Origin: Micromonospora costi
GTDB taxonomy: Bacteria; Actinomycetota; Actinomycetes; Mycobacteriales; Micromonosporaceae
Assembly: GCF_003626655.1 (NCBI RefSeq)
Contig: NZ_RBAN01000001.1
Location: 2,232,001-2,296,000, forward strand
DNA length: 64,000 nt
Direction of reading: 5' to 3'
The notes beneath the pieces were generated by a model. That model was not told where the DNA came from. It did not search any database and worked only from the letters and a program-made list of their open reading frames with translations. How positions within the stretch are numbered: the stretch's first letter is position 1; every line of letters starts with the position of its first letter. Made by a program: the position numbers and the translations under genes. Shown piece by piece: positions 7,645-16,040 of the stretch.

Positions 7645-8858
7645 CCGTGGGCGTCCGCCGGATCAGCTCCGAGGAGCGTCTCACCACCAGTTTCGCGCTC
7701 GGGGCGTACGCCTTCGAGGCGTCGCCGCGCAGCGCGCGCCGGGCCGAGGAGTTCCGCGGCTACCTGCCCTACAACGAGGGCAACCGGACGCTCATCGCCG
7801 AGGAGGACGGCACCACGCTGGCCGCCGCCACGGCAATTCCCATGCGGCAGAACCTGCGCGGCGCCGTGTTGCCGATGGCCGGTGTCGCCGGGGTGGCCAG
7901 CCACCCGCTGGCCCGCCGGCAGGGGCACGTACGCACGCTGCTGCACCAGCTCCTCGACGAGATGCGCGACGAGGGGCACCTGCTGACCGCGCTGTACCCG
8001 TTCCGGCCCAGCTTCTACGCCCGGTTCGGCTACGTCGGGCTGCCCAAGCCGCGTACGGTCACCTTCTCCCCGGCCGACCTCGGGCCGCTGCTCGGCGCCG
8101 ACCTTCCCGGCGAGGTGGGCTGGGAGCGGATCGGCGCGGGGTACAAGGCGTGGCGCGAGTTCACCGAGCGCTGCCTGCGCGACCGGCACGGTTTCGCGCT
8201 CTTCCCCGACTACCGGGCCGCGCAGCTGCGCGACCTCGACGAGCGCTGGCTGCTGACGGCTCGCGTCGACGGGGTGGTGACCGGTGCGGTCACGTACCGG
8301 ATCGACGACCACGGCGGCGAGCTGATCGCCGACGACCTGCTCGCCGACGACCCGTACGCCCGGTCGTTGCTGTTGCAGTTCTTCGCCCGGCACGTCGACC
8401 AGGTGGAGCGGGTCAGCGTCGGGGTGGCCGCCGACGAGCTGCCCGAACTCTGGCTCACCGACCTGGACGTGCACGTCGAGGCGCGGGTGGCCCGGCCCGG
8501 CTCGTCGGCTCCGATGGCGCGGCTGCTCGCGCTGGACGCGCTGACCGGGCTGCCGGCCGGCCCGGGCCGCGTACGGGTGGAGCTGACCGGTGACCGGTGG
8601 CTGGCCGGGGCGCACCTGCTGGACGGCACGACCGGTTCGCTGGAGCTGCGCGCCGCGACGGCCGGCGGCGCCACCCCGGCCGGTAGCGCCGCGCCGGCCG
8701 CCACGCTCACGGCCGCCGGACTGTCCGCCCTGGCGTACGGGGTGCTCGACCCGGTCGAGGTGCACCTGCGCGGGCTCGGTGACGTCCCGGCGGAAGCGGC
8801 CGCCGAGCTGCGCCGGATCTTCCCGCGCCGGGTCCCGTACCTGTTCGCCGACTTCTGA
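7641..8858 (+). CDS. Eis-like GNAT N-acetyltransferase
   Basis: A 405-residue protein whose GTG start overlaps the preceding TGA (GTGA), so it is co-transcribed with the phosphatase. The N-terminal GNAT fold carries the acetyl-CoA loop VASHPLARRQGHVRTLLHQLL (R/Q-x-x-G-x-x/L variant) at about residues 85-105, then a second GNAT-like half, and an SCP2-like C-terminal domain. This tripartite layout is that of the Eis family (Mycobacterium tuberculosis Eis, multi-site aminoglycoside acetyltransferase). The C-terminal carboxylate typical of Eis is present: the chain ends VPYLFADF. Acetyl acceptors in this organism are unknown. Confidence 0.92.
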   Translation: MTVGVRRISSEERLTTSFALGAYAFEASPRSARRAEEFRGYLPYNEGNRTLIAEEDGTTLAAATAIPMRQNLRGAVLPMAGVAGVASHPLARRQGHVRTLLHQLLDEMRDEGHLLTALYPFRPSFYARFGYVGLPKPRTVTFSPADLGPLLGADLPGEVGWERIGAGYKAWREFTERCLRDRHGFALFPDYRAAQLRDLDERWLLTARVDGVVTGAVTYRIDDHGGELIADDLLADDPYARSLLLQFFARHVDQVERVSVGVAADELPELWLTDLDVHVEARVARPGSSAPMARLLALDALTGLPAGPGRVRVELTGDRWLAGAHLLDGTTGSLELRAATAGGATPAGSAAPAATLTAAGLSALAYGVLDPVEVHLRGLGDVPAEAAAELRRIFPRRVPYLFADF

Positions 8859-8907
8859 CCGGCGATCTCCGGTTTGCCGCCGTCCACCCGGCGGGTACGG
8901 TCCCGGA

Positions 8908-9774
8908 GTGCCGGAGTGGTTGCAGGCGGGGGGCTGGGGGCTGCTGGCCGGGTCGGCCCTGCTGCTCGGGGCGGCGGGCGGCTGGTACGCCCGCGTGCCC
9001 CGGTGGATGATCGCGTCGATCATGGCGTTCGGCGCCGGCGTACTGCTCTCCGCCGTCTCGTTCGAACTGATCGCCGACGCGCACGAGCGGGGCGGGATCC
9101 TGCCGACCGCCCTCGGCGCGGCGGGCGGCGCCGTCGCGTACACCCTCGCCAACCTGGCCCTGGCCCGGCGCGGCGCGCGGCACCGAAAGCGCTCCGGCGA
9201 CCGGCAGCCGTCCGAGAAGGAGCTTCCCGGTTCGGGCTCGGCCATCGCGATCGGCGCGGTGCTCGACGGCGTACCGGAATCGGTGGTGATCGGCGCGAGC
9301 CTGCTGGCCGGCAACGGGGTCAGCGTGGTCACGGTGGCCGCGGTGTTCCTCAGCAACGTGCCGGAGGGCCTGTCCAGCGCGGCGGGCATGCGGCGGGCGG
9401 GCCGCAGCGGGCGGTTCGTCTTCCTGCTGTGGACCGGGATCGCGCTGCTCAGCGGGCTGTCCGCGCTGGTCGGTCGGGCAGCGCTCGGCGACGCGCCGCC
9501 GGCCGTGCTGGCCGCGATCACCGCGCTCGCCGCCGGGGCGATCCTCGCGATGATCACCGACACGATGGTCCCCGAGGCGTTCGAGAACGCCCATCTGCTG
9601 GTCGGGCTCATCACGGTGGTCGGGTTCCTCGGCGTACGCCCTCTCGCTCCACTGAGCGGCGATCGGCACCGCGCGGTATGCGGCCGCTTTCGGCACTGCG
9701 CGCTGCGCGATCCTGCCCGGCCCCGCGCGGTGCGCAACCCGCGGCCGGCATCGATCCGGTCGCGGTCGGCTTAG
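8908..9774 (+). CDS. ZIP family metal transporter, apparent C-terminal frameshift
   Basis: As read, the protein has 288 residues from a GTG at 8908. About eight hydrophobic segments are seen. The signature helices FGAGVLLSAVSFELI, AIAIGAVLDGVPESVVIGAS and FLSNVPEGLSSAAG carry the His/Glu/Asn metal-site pattern of ZIP transporters (here D/E/N-rich). The last helix breaks off at VVGFLG near 9633. The rest of the frame is about 46 basic, low-complexity residues unlike any ZIP tail. In the alternative frame the helix would continue AYALSLH and stop at 9653-9655, the expected end at about 249 residues. Either a real single-base frameshift or a sequencing error is indicated. Likely role: divalent metal (Zn, Fe or Mn) uptake. 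Confidence 0.85.
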   Translation: MPEWLQAGGWGLLAGSALLLGAAGGWYARVPRWMIASIMAFGAGVLLSAVSFELIADAHERGGILPTALGAAGGAVAYTLANLALARRGARHRKRSGDRQPSEKELPGSGSAIAIGAVLDGVPESVVIGASLLAGNGVSVVTVAAVFLSNVPEGLSSAAGMRRAGRSGRFVFLLWTGIALLSGLSALVGRAALGDAPPAVLAAITALAAGAILAMITDTMVPEAFENAHLLVGLITVVGFLGVRPLAPLSGDRHRAVCGRFRHCALRDPARPRAVRNPRPASIRSRSA

Positions 9775-9835
9775 CTTCGGGTTAAGCCAGCCCGGCGCGG
9801 CGCTGTTATGCCCCGTCCGCTCCTAGCATCGGTGC

Positions 9836-11032
9836 GTGCGCGCCAAGCCCGTCCTCGTCCTGCTCGCCCTCGGCGTCGCAGTGGCCGGCCTGCCGGCCTG
9901 CGGCTCGGGTGACCGCGGCGCCGCGCCGCCGCCCTCGGGCACGCCCTCGGCCACCGCCGGTTTCCCGACCGGCGAGCAGGCGGCGGCCCCGGTGGCCCGG
10001 ACCGGGCTCGGCGGCCCGGGCGCGAGCCCGTCGCCGTCGCGGCGGCCGGCCACCACGTTCCGGGCCGGCAACCCGGCCGGTCGCGCGTCGGTGCCGGCGG
10101 AGGCGCGGGCGGTGGACACCTCCCGACCGACCCGGACCGTCGGCACCGGCACCCCGGCGAGCTGCACGTCGGCGGCCGTGGTGAAGGCCGTCGCGGCCGG
10201 CGGCGTCATCACGTTCGACTGCGGGCCGGACCCGGTGACGATCCGGATGACGGCCACCGCGAAGGTGCGCAACGCCAACGGGCCGAAGGTGGTGCTCGAC
10301 GGCGGCGGCAAGGTCACCCTGAGCGGGCAGGGCAAGCGCCGGATCCTCTACATGAACACCTGCGACGAGGCACAGGGCTGGACCACCTCGCACTGCCAGA
10401 ACCAGGACCACCCGCAGCTCACCGTCCAGAACATCACCTTCGCCGACGGCAACTCGACGGGCGAGCAGGCCGAGGGTGGCGGCGGTGGGGCGATCTTCGT
10501 ACGGGGTGGCCGGGTCAAGGTGGTCAACAGCCGGTTCGTCAGCAACCGCTGCGACCGGACGGGGCCGGACCTGGGCGGCGCGGCGCTGCGGGTGCTGAGC
10601 CAGTACGACAACAAGCCGGTGTACGTCGTGAACAGCACCTTCGAGAAGGGTTCGTGCGCCAACGGCGGGGCGCTGAGCGGCATCGGCGTCTCGTGGACCG
10701 TGCTGAACAGCCTGTTCACCGGCAACGAGGCGATCGGCAACGGCGCCAATCCGGCGAAGGCTGGCACGCCCGGCGGCGGCAGCGGCGGCGCGATCTACTG
10801 CGACGGCAACCGGTTCACGGTGCGGATCGCCGGGACGGTGATCGAGAACAACCGGGCCAACGAGGGCGGCGGCGCGATCTTCTTCGTGAGCAACGACCGC
10901 ACCGGCACCATGACCATCGAGAACTCCACGCTGCGACGCAACCGCAGCGGCCAGTTCGAGACGCGCGGCTACCCGGGGATCTTCTTCCTCGGCGCCCGCA
11001 ACCCGTCCACCCCCGGCTCCCGCCTGAGCTGA
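9836..11032 (+). CDS. Secreted beta-helix lipoprotein (pectate-lyase-like fold)
   Basis: A 398-residue protein with a GTG start. A short signal peptide ends in the lipobox LPAC (Cys near residue 22), so it is predicted to be a lipoprotein. A disordered Pro/Ser/Ala region follows to about residue 100. From there to the end are repeated short strands with Asn/Gly turns (GGAIFVRGGRVKVVNSRF, GGAIYCDGNRF, GGGAIFFVSNDR), typical of a right-handed parallel beta-helix as in polysaccharide lyases and autotransporter-like proteins. No catalytic triad can be assigned. Several Cys pairs (for example around CDEAQG and CQNQD) could form disulfides. It stands alone with a convergent neighbour. Confidence 0.82.
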   Translation: MRAKPVLVLLALGVAVAGLPACGSGDRGAAPPPSGTPSATAGFPTGEQAAAPVARTGLGGPGASPSPSRRPATTFRAGNPAGRASVPAEARAVDTSRPTRTVGTGTPASCTSAAVVKAVAAGGVITFDCGPDPVTIRMTATAKVRNANGPKVVLDGGGKVTLSGQGKRRILYMNTCDEAQGWTTSHCQNQDHPQLTVQNITFADGNSTGEQAEGGGGGAIFVRGGRVKVVNSRFVSNRCDRTGPDLGGAALRVLSQYDNKPVYVVNSTFEKGSCANGGALSGIGVSWTVLNSLFTGNEAIGNGANPAKAGTPGGGSGGAIYCDGNRFTVRIAGTVIENNRANEGGGAIFFVSNDRTGTMTIENSTLRRNRSGQFETRGYPGIFFLGARNPSTPGSRLS

Positions 11033-11080
11033 CCGGAGGCCGCCTCCGCCCGCGCGCCCTCGCTGGGGTTCGGTGGAGCC

Positions 11081-11110
11081 GGGCGGGGTCGGGCGGGGTC
11101 GGGCGGGGTT
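11081..11110. repeat. Three tandem copies of a 10-bp G-rich unit
   Basis: GGGCGGGGTC occurs twice and GGGCGGGGTT once in direct tandem, between the convergent beta-helix and epimerase genes. The G-runs could form a G-quadruplex on the plus strand. Confidence 0.7.
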
Positions 11111-11116
11111 GGACGC

Positions 11117-11177
11117 GTTGATCATGAAGTTATTGCCCGCTGCTTCGGCGTGTCGCGGCAACAACTTCATGATCACC
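11117..11177. repeat. 61-bp palindromic repeat element, copy 1
   Basis: The left arm begins GTTGATCATGAAGTTATTGC and pairs with the right arm ending CAACTTCATGATCACC (19 of 21 positions), around a 19-base centre containing CGGCGTGTCGC. A second copy of the same length, with the same arms and the same central 11-mer, is at 62716-62776. This copy is between convergent genes. Confidence 0.85.
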
Positions 11178-11200
11178 GGCGCCCGGCCCGGGTCGGGTGC

Positions 11201-12283
11201 TCAGTAGGGGTTGGTGTGGCCCGCCGGAGTGCCGCGGAGGAGGGCGCCGGGGCGGCCCGGCAGGTCGGGCGCGCCGGACATCGGCGGGCTCGCCGTGTGG
11301 GCACGTTCGGCCATGCCGGCGAACAGTTCCTTCAGGGCACTGAGGGCGTCGACGCGCGGCTGCCAGCCCAGCTCGCTCTCGGCCCGCTCGCTCGACATCA
11401 GCGGCACGTTCAACGCCAGCTCGACCCAGCCCCCGTCGACCGGCTGCAACCGGGCGCGCCAGCTCAGCGCCGCCGCGACACGCAGCAGCGGTGCCGCGAC
11501 GGGCACCGTCCAGCCGTGGAAGTGGCGGGCAACCAGCTCCGGGGTCAGCACCGGGTCCGCGGCCAGGTTGAAGGCGCCGCGCGCGTCACCCAGGACCGCC
11601 CGGGCGTACGCCTCGGCGACGTCGTTCGTGTGCACCGCCTGCATCCGCAGCCGGCGGTTGGTGGGCACCAGCGGGATCCGGCCGTACCGGAGCAGCCGCA
11701 CCGGCGCCAGCGGCCCCAGGAAGTAGCGGCTGATCTCCGTGGCGGCGTCGCGCTGGAAGTTGAGGCCGGGCCGCATCCGCACCACCCGCAGCTCCGGATG
11801 CTCCCGCTCGGCCCGGTCGAGCAGGGCCTCCACCTCGGCCTTGTCCCGGCTGTACGACGACGCGGCCACCCCGGTCGCCGGCCAGCGCTCGCTCACCGGA
11901 TGATCCTTCGGGCCGGGCGCGTACACGCCGACCGACGACGCGTACACCAGGGCCGGCACCCTGGCCCGGACCACCGCGTCGATGACCGCGTGGCTGCCCC
12001 CGACGTTGGTCCGGTGCAGCACCCGCTGGTCGTGGCTGGGCTGGATCTGCCAGGCCAGGTGCACCACCGCGGCGGCGCCGGCGAACACCTCGGCGAGTTG
12101 GTCGGCCGCGCCGGGCAGCCCGACGTCGCAGGAGTGCCACTCCACCTGGTCGTACGGCTCACCGGCGTCCGCGCCGGGCAGCCGGCGGGCCACCCCCGCC
12201 AGCTCGACTCCCCGCTCCCGGCGCAGCCGACGCAGCAGGGCCGTTCCGGCGTTGCCGCTCGCACCGACCACCACGATCCGCAT
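11201..12283 (-). CDS. NAD-dependent epimerase/dehydratase family protein (extended SDR)
   Basis: A 360-residue soluble protein. The Rossmann nucleotide motif GASGNAGTALL starts at residue 7 (G-x-x-G-x-x-G variant). VVHLAWQIQPS lies where extended SDRs carry the second conserved strand, and the YxxxK site is seen as SSYSRDKAEVE near residue 143. A substrate domain with RPGLNFQRD and HTNDVAEAYARAVLG follows. The family covers sugar-nucleotide epimerases, 3-beta-HSD-like and reductase enzymes, and the substrate is not identifiable. The last 25 residues are a Pro/Gly tail. No sugar-biosynthesis neighbours are present. Confidence 0.9.
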   Translation of the reverse strand: MRIVVVGASGNAGTALLRRLRRERGVELAGVARRLPGADAGEPYDQVEWHSCDVGLPGAADQLAEVFAGAAAVVHLAWQIQPSHDQRVLHRTNVGGSHAVIDAVVRARVPALVYASSVGVYAPGPKDHPVSERWPATGVAASSYSRDKAEVEALLDRAEREHPELRVVRMRPGLNFQRDAATEISRYFLGPLAPVRLLRYGRIPLVPTNRRLRMQAVHTNDVAEAYARAVLGDARGAFNLAADPVLTPELVARHFHGWTVPVAAPLLRVAAALSWRARLQPVDGGWVELALNVPLMSSERAESELGWQPRVDALSALKELFAGMAERAHTASPPMSGAPDLPGRPGALLRGTPAGHTNPY

Positions 12284-12339
12284 GTCCGCCCCGTACCCGC
12301 CCAGACCGCCCCTATACGTGCCCCATTGGTGGGTTGCCG

Positions 12340-12642
12340 TCAGGGACGCGGGGCGTGGCGCACCCAGCGATGCTTCTCGTCCCGGCGGCGGCCCTCCGTG
12401 GCGGCCAGGCAGCGCGGGCAGATCCGGCCGACCGCGTCCGCCGCGGTGAGCACATCCGTCGAGGAGAAGTCGAACCGGACGTGCGGAAAGCGGCGCAGTC
12501 GCGTACGGCTCAGCGGCAGCCCGCAGACGGTCTGGTTCTGCCCCGGCAGCCAGGCGTGCACCTCACCGCCCGGCGCCCGTGCCCCGTCCGGGCCGATCTC
12601 CTCGCTCGACGCCGCCACGGCCGGCGTGCTGGTCAACCGCAT
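12340..12642 (-). CDS. Small hypothetical protein with possible zinc site
   Basis: A 100-residue protein. Conserved-looking blocks are HAWLPGQNQTVCGLPLSR in the first half and ICPRCLAATEGRRRDEKHRW in the second, so His/Cys residues at about 29, 40, 75 and 78 could bind a zinc ion. No signal peptide or membrane helix is seen. I know similar short proteins as unnamed actinobacterial families but cannot give a function. It lies 57 bp upstream of the epimerase on the same strand. Confidence 0.7.
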   Translation of the reverse strand: MRLTSTPAVAASSEEIGPDGARAPGGEVHAWLPGQNQTVCGLPLSRTRLRRFPHVRFDFSSTDVLTAADAVGRICPRCLAATEGRRRDEKHRWVRHAPRP

Positions 12643-12768
12643 GTCCGGTCAGTTCCCCCGGCCGGTCGGTGTCATGCCTGGCGGCGGGCGGGTACGGCGC
12701 TGCCGGTACGGACACCCCCGGGTCCACGTCGAGGCGGCTTGGGAGGCGGTCCGGTAACCTGAGCGCGC

Positions 12769-12840
12769 GGGCCGCTAGCTCAATGGCAGAGCTGTGGACT
12801 TTTAATCCATAGGTTCAGGGTTCGAGTCCCTGGCGGCCCA
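12769..12840 (+). tRNA. tRNA-Lys (anticodon TTT)
   Basis: A 72-base cloverleaf can be drawn. The acceptor stem GGGCCGC pairs with GCGGCCC over 7 bp. The D arm is GCTC...GAGC, the anticodon stem GTGGA/TCCAT closes the loop CTTTTAA with anticodon TTT, and the T arm is CAGGG-TTCGAGT-CCCTG. The discriminator base is A, and the CCA end is not encoded. The base T35-T36 reading AAA/AAG fits lysine. Its 3' side borders the patchy islet at 12841-16200. Confidence 0.96.
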
Positions 12841-13148
12841 CCCATGGCACGTGAACTGGGAGAACGCGAAACCGGACGGGCATACGCGAACCGCCTTGGC
12901 AATCGCGCCGTGACCTGGGGGAACGTGGACGTCCGAGTGGCGCGCCCGTCGTCGTGCGCTGACGGCTGCTACGCCTCCGGGTTGGGCCCGGCTCGTGCAA
13001 GCGGTCCCGAAGCGGCGTCCCGGGATTTGTTTCTGGCGCTGCGCCGACGCCGGCCGTACGCTCGGTGGGCTGCTGGCGCCCTGACTGAACTGGTCCCGCG
13101 CCATATCCGCGCCGTGAGCGGACGTTTCTTTGTGGCAGTCTTCTGTCC
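12841..13148. other. 308 bp without a recognisable gene
   Basis: The stretch between tRNA-Lys and the phosphotransferase gene holds no convincing coding frame on either strand. Several short frames exist but lack third-position bias and ribosome sites. I looked for a repeat of the tRNA 3' end (an attachment-site remnant) and saw none here. Confidence 0.5.
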
Positions 13149-14054
13149 GTGTCGCAGATGCCCGCATCGGAAGTCACCCTCTCCGCCGCTGATATCGCGA
13201 ATCTGCTGTGCGAGCAGCATCCCGACCTCGCCGGGCAACCGGTCAGGCTCCTCGCGCATGGCTGGGACAACGTGATGGCCAGAGTCGGCGATGACCTGTT
13301 GGCGCGGCTGCCGCGTCGCGAGGCTTCGGCTCAACTGGTGGTGGCCGAGCAGGTATGGCTGCCAGTGCTGGCCCCGCACCTTCCGCTGCCGGTTCCTGTC
13401 CCGATCCGAACGGGGGCGCCTTCGAGCACCTACCCCTTTCCCTGGAGCCTGACACCGTACTTCCCCGGCGTTCCTGCGGTGTCCGACACGGGTAAGGATG
13501 CCGACGTCGCCCATGCCGCCGTCGCAGGTGCACTCGGAAGGTTCCTGGGTGCGCTGCATCAGCCCGCGCCGCCGAACGCGCCTCGGAACACATTTCGTGG
13601 CGTGCCGTTGGCTGACCGTGAACACGTCGACAGCCGCAACGCGTCCGCGGTGGCACGCGTCGAGGACGTCACGCACCTGCTCGAGGCGCTGGAGGCCGGA
13701 CGTTCAGCACGCAGGTGGGCGGGCCCGCCCGCGTGGCTGCACGGGGATCTTCACCCAGCCAACCTCCTCGTGCATGACGGGCGGGTCCGGGCCGTCATCG
13801 ACTTCGGCGACATCACCTCTGGCGATCCTGCGACGGACCTGGCGGTGGTCTGGATGCTCCTGCCCAGCCACGTTCGCGAACGCTTCTGGTCCGCCTACGC
13901 CTCGACCGCGACGCACGTCGACGGCGAACTCGTTCTTCGCGCACGAGCCTGGGCAGCCGCCTTCGCCCTAATATTCCTGGCGCATTCGGCGGACAACCGG
14001 CAGATGGCCGCGATCGGGAGAACCACATCCCAGGCCCTTAGAGACGACGGCTGA
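13149..14054 (+). CDS. Aminoglycoside phosphotransferase (APH) family protein
   Basis: A 301-residue protein from a GTG start. The kinase-like catalytic loop HGDLHPANLLV is at about residues 197-207 and the metal-binding IDFGDITSGDP at about 217-227, both intact. The N-lobe has HGWDNVMARVGDDLLARLPR, with a nucleotide loop and candidate Lys/Arg. APH-fold proteins phosphorylate aminoglycosides, macrolides or small metabolites, so drug resistance is possible but not shown. Base composition is noticeably less GC-rich than the neighbours, and it lies just after tRNA-Lys, so acquisition by transfer is plausible. Confidence 0.88.
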   Translation: MSQMPASEVTLSAADIANLLCEQHPDLAGQPVRLLAHGWDNVMARVGDDLLARLPRREASAQLVVAEQVWLPVLAPHLPLPVPVPIRTGAPSSTYPFPWSLTPYFPGVPAVSDTGKDADVAHAAVAGALGRFLGALHQPAPPNAPRNTFRGVPLADREHVDSRNASAVARVEDVTHLLEALEAGRSARRWAGPPAWLHGDLHPANLLVHDGRVRAVIDFGDITSGDPATDLAVVWMLLPSHVRERFWSAYASTATHVDGELVLRARAWAAAFALIFLAHSADNRQMAAIGRTTSQALRDDG

Positions 14055-14080
14055 TTTGAGCGAACGTCCGGGAACGTCGG

Positions 14081-14328
14081 TCACCAGTTGCCGGTTCGGG
14101 TGAGTTGGCGTGACATTGCCATGATCATGGCAATGTGGATCATGGTCTTGTGGCGGCCGGGCGTGGTCTCATAGTCGCGTGCGCAGCGGCGATGCTGCTG
14201 ATCCAGGCGAACGTTCTCCCTACCGCCCACCAGCGCGGCAGTACGACGAAGCCCGGCTCGGTGCGTTTGACGATCTGGACGGTCAGGTACAGGACGTTGC
14301 GGGCCCAGACGAGCAGCGCCCGGCGCAT
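14081..14328 (-). pseudogene. Decayed IS5-type transposase, C-terminal fragment
   Basis: Two minus-strand frames must be joined. The first reads LLVWARNVLYLTVQIVKRT and GFVVLPRWWAVGRTFAW. After a one-base shift near 14185 the second reads ARDYETTPGRHKTMIHIAMI and stops at 14081. Together they match the end of IS5-group DDE transposases, where LPRRWVVERTFAW and RDYE are conserved (the RRW-V-ER signature is here R-W-W-A-V-G-R). The N-terminal DDE region is absent. The fragment is therefore truncated and frameshifted and cannot be active. It lies 27 bp after the phosphotransferase gene and supports mobile-element history at this site. Confidence 0.8.
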
Positions 14329-14648
14329 CCGGCACCGGCCAAGACCCAGAGCGATGGATCAATCTCGCGGCGCTGTGGCCGGTGACCAGCGGTAAGCGGG
14401 CCAGGGCATGCGTCGGCGTACGGCTGATAGCGTCACGATCGGCCCCTGAGCTGCGGAAATGCGGTTCGGATTCTGCCACATTGAGTCCACATCAGGCGTC
14501 ATCTATCCATGCAGCAGACCCGGCCGGGGCGGGTGACCGCGCGTGGACAAGTCGGCTCAAAGGCACGAAGCCAGTCAGACCAAGGGTCACACGCACGGCC
14601 ACCAGACCACAGCCCGGCACGATCAGGCTGCGACAGCGATCCTCACAG
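14329..14648. other. 320 bp without a recognisable gene
   Basis: The stretch between the transposase fragment and the lipoprotein stop has no frame that I can support. Overlapping antisense frames continue from the lipoprotein gene but have the wrong third-position pattern. No inverted repeat that would mark the far end of an insertion sequence was seen. Confidence 0.45.
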
Positions 14649-15245
14649 TCAGCCCAGGATCGCTCGGATGACCGCGGTGCGCCCGTCCAGTTCCAGCAGG
14701 TGTACGACCCACCCTCCCGGGTCGGGCTCGGCTCCGGGTTGGTCGCATCCGACTCGCCCGCCGCCGTCGGCGTGTACCGCCACACTGCATCCGGGCCCTG
14801 CCATGAAGCCGCCACCGCCGCCCAAGCCATTGGCGCGGGTCAGTCGCACCCTCACACCGCCATCCTCCACGGAGGACGACACCGTCCACCCGGCGAGCGG
14901 GAATTCGACCGAACCGGAAAAGGACACTTTGCAGTCACCATCGGCACACGCCGCGTACTTGGTGCCGCCCCCGCTCGGCGCCCCCGTCTCCTGTGGCGCT
15001 TTGGGCTTCTGTGTCGTTGTGGGCTTCTGCGGCGCTTCGGCCTCCCGTGACCCGTCCACCGTGGGGGAGGACGATGCGGAAGGGTCGGCGTCACGGGTAC
15101 TTGGGGAGGAAGCGGCGTGGGAGGCGGTCGCGGTAGCGGCGGTGTCAGGGCCCGACCACCTGGCATCGGCGGACGATTCCGCCTTGGAGTCACAGCCGGC
15201 CGCGCCCAAGACCAGCAGTAACGCCCCGACCGCTGTGCGTTTCAC
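14649..15245 (-). CDS. Small secreted lipoprotein, unknown function
   Basis: From the GTG at 15245 the protein has 198 residues and a classic lipoprotein signal: MKRTAVGALLLVLGAAGC, with the lipid Cys at residue 18. A longer GTG start at 15269 would add eight residues ahead of the signal and is less likely. A Ser/Thr/Pro/Lys-rich spacer spans about residues 20-95. The C-terminal domain contains four Cys (YAACADGDCKVSF and PGCSVAV, GCDQ) and short beta-strands such as SGSVEFPLAGWTVSS. I do not recognise the domain. It is part of the islet after tRNA-Lys. Confidence 0.75.
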   Translation of the reverse strand: MKRTAVGALLLVLGAAGCDSKAESSADARWSGPDTAATATASHAASSPSTRDADPSASSSPTVDGSREAEAPQKPTTTQKPKAPQETGAPSGGGTKYAACADGDCKVSFSGSVEFPLAGWTVSSSVEDGGVRVRLTRANGLGGGGGFMAGPGCSVAVHADGGGRVGCDQPGAEPDPGGWVVHLLELDGRTAVIRAILG

Positions 15246-15494
15246 GAAGGAAATTCGGCAATGCTGCACGCGCGGAGTCTAGCGGCCGACTGTGCCGGAG
15301 CCTGGTCAGCGGCGGCTGATCCAGTCCAGGACGAAACACTCCCCGCCACCCTGGCGGTCGGCTCCGGTAGGAGTTCGACACGGAGGACGAGGATCACGCG
15401 ATGGCACGGCGTCCCGTCCAGGCCAACGGCGGCCGGCGGCGCGGACAGCCGGGAGTCGGCCGGCCACCCAGCGGCCGAGGTGAGGCCCGGGAGG

Positions 15495-16040
15495 TCAGCC
15501 ACCGAGGCGGGCCTGGTAGTCGCTGCGGCTGATCGCGTGGATGGCGACGGGTTGGTTGTGCTCCGGTACGACGGTGGTGAACTCGTACGAGAGTCCCAGC
15601 TTCTCCATGACCCGCGCCGATCTGATGTTCTCGACGTGGCGAATGCTGATGATGCGGTCCAGGCCTCGGTCGACGAAGCCGAACCGCAGGGCAGCACTGG
15701 CCGCCTCCGTGGCGTAGCCATGCCCCCAGGATCCTCGATCCAACCGCCAGCCGATCTCCACAGCGGGCATCACCTCCGGCAGGAACTCGGGTACCGCGAG
15801 CCCAGCCCAGCCGATCACCGCACCGGTCTCGCGAACCTCGACGGCGAACAGGCCATATCCCCGCTCTTCCCAGTGGCGCCTCATCTTCTGCAAGCCTTCG
15901 GCGCTCTGCCGACGGTCGCGCACCGAGCCATCCAGGATGAAGCGCATGACCTCCGGGTCGGCGTTGATGGCCGCGAGGGCGTCGAGGTCGTCGTCTCGCC
16001 AGCCGCGTAGTAACAACCGGTCGGTCCGCAGGGTGGTCAT
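15495..16040 (-). CDS. GNAT family N-acetyltransferase (RimJ/RimL type)
   Basis: A 181-residue protein beginning TTLRTDRLLLRGWRDDDLDA, the standard opening of RimJ/RimL-type acetyltransferases. The acetyl-CoA site reads SWGHGYATEAASAALRFGF at about residues 105-123 (here W-G-H-G-Y-A in place of G-x-G-x-G/A), and the late IRHVENIRSARVMEKLGL is the conserved beta-bulge/helix. ATG 16040 is used; a longer frame upstream does not look coding. Substrates range from ribosomal-protein N-termini to antibiotics, and none can be chosen here. Confidence 0.9.
   Translation of the reverse strand: MTTLRTDRLLLRGWRDDDLDALAAINADPEVMRFILDGSVRDRRQSAEGLQKMRRHWEERGYGLFAVEVRETGAVIGWAGLAVPEFLPEVMPAVEIGWRLDRGSWGHGYATEAASAALRFGFVDRGLDRIISIRHVENIRSARVMEKLGLSYEFTTVVPEHNQPVAIHAISRSDYQARLGG

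Noticed and set aside
12812..12840. Search for a duplicated tRNA-Lys 3' end as an att site of an integrated element
   Set aside because: I saw no second copy of the TTCGAGTCCCTGGCGG segment and no integrase gene in the window.
14113..14136. A perfect 24-bp palindrome centred on TGATCA
   Set aside because: It falls inside the conserved transposase tail (codons for I-A-M-I-M-A-M) and is explained by that coding sequence, so I do not claim it as a binding site.
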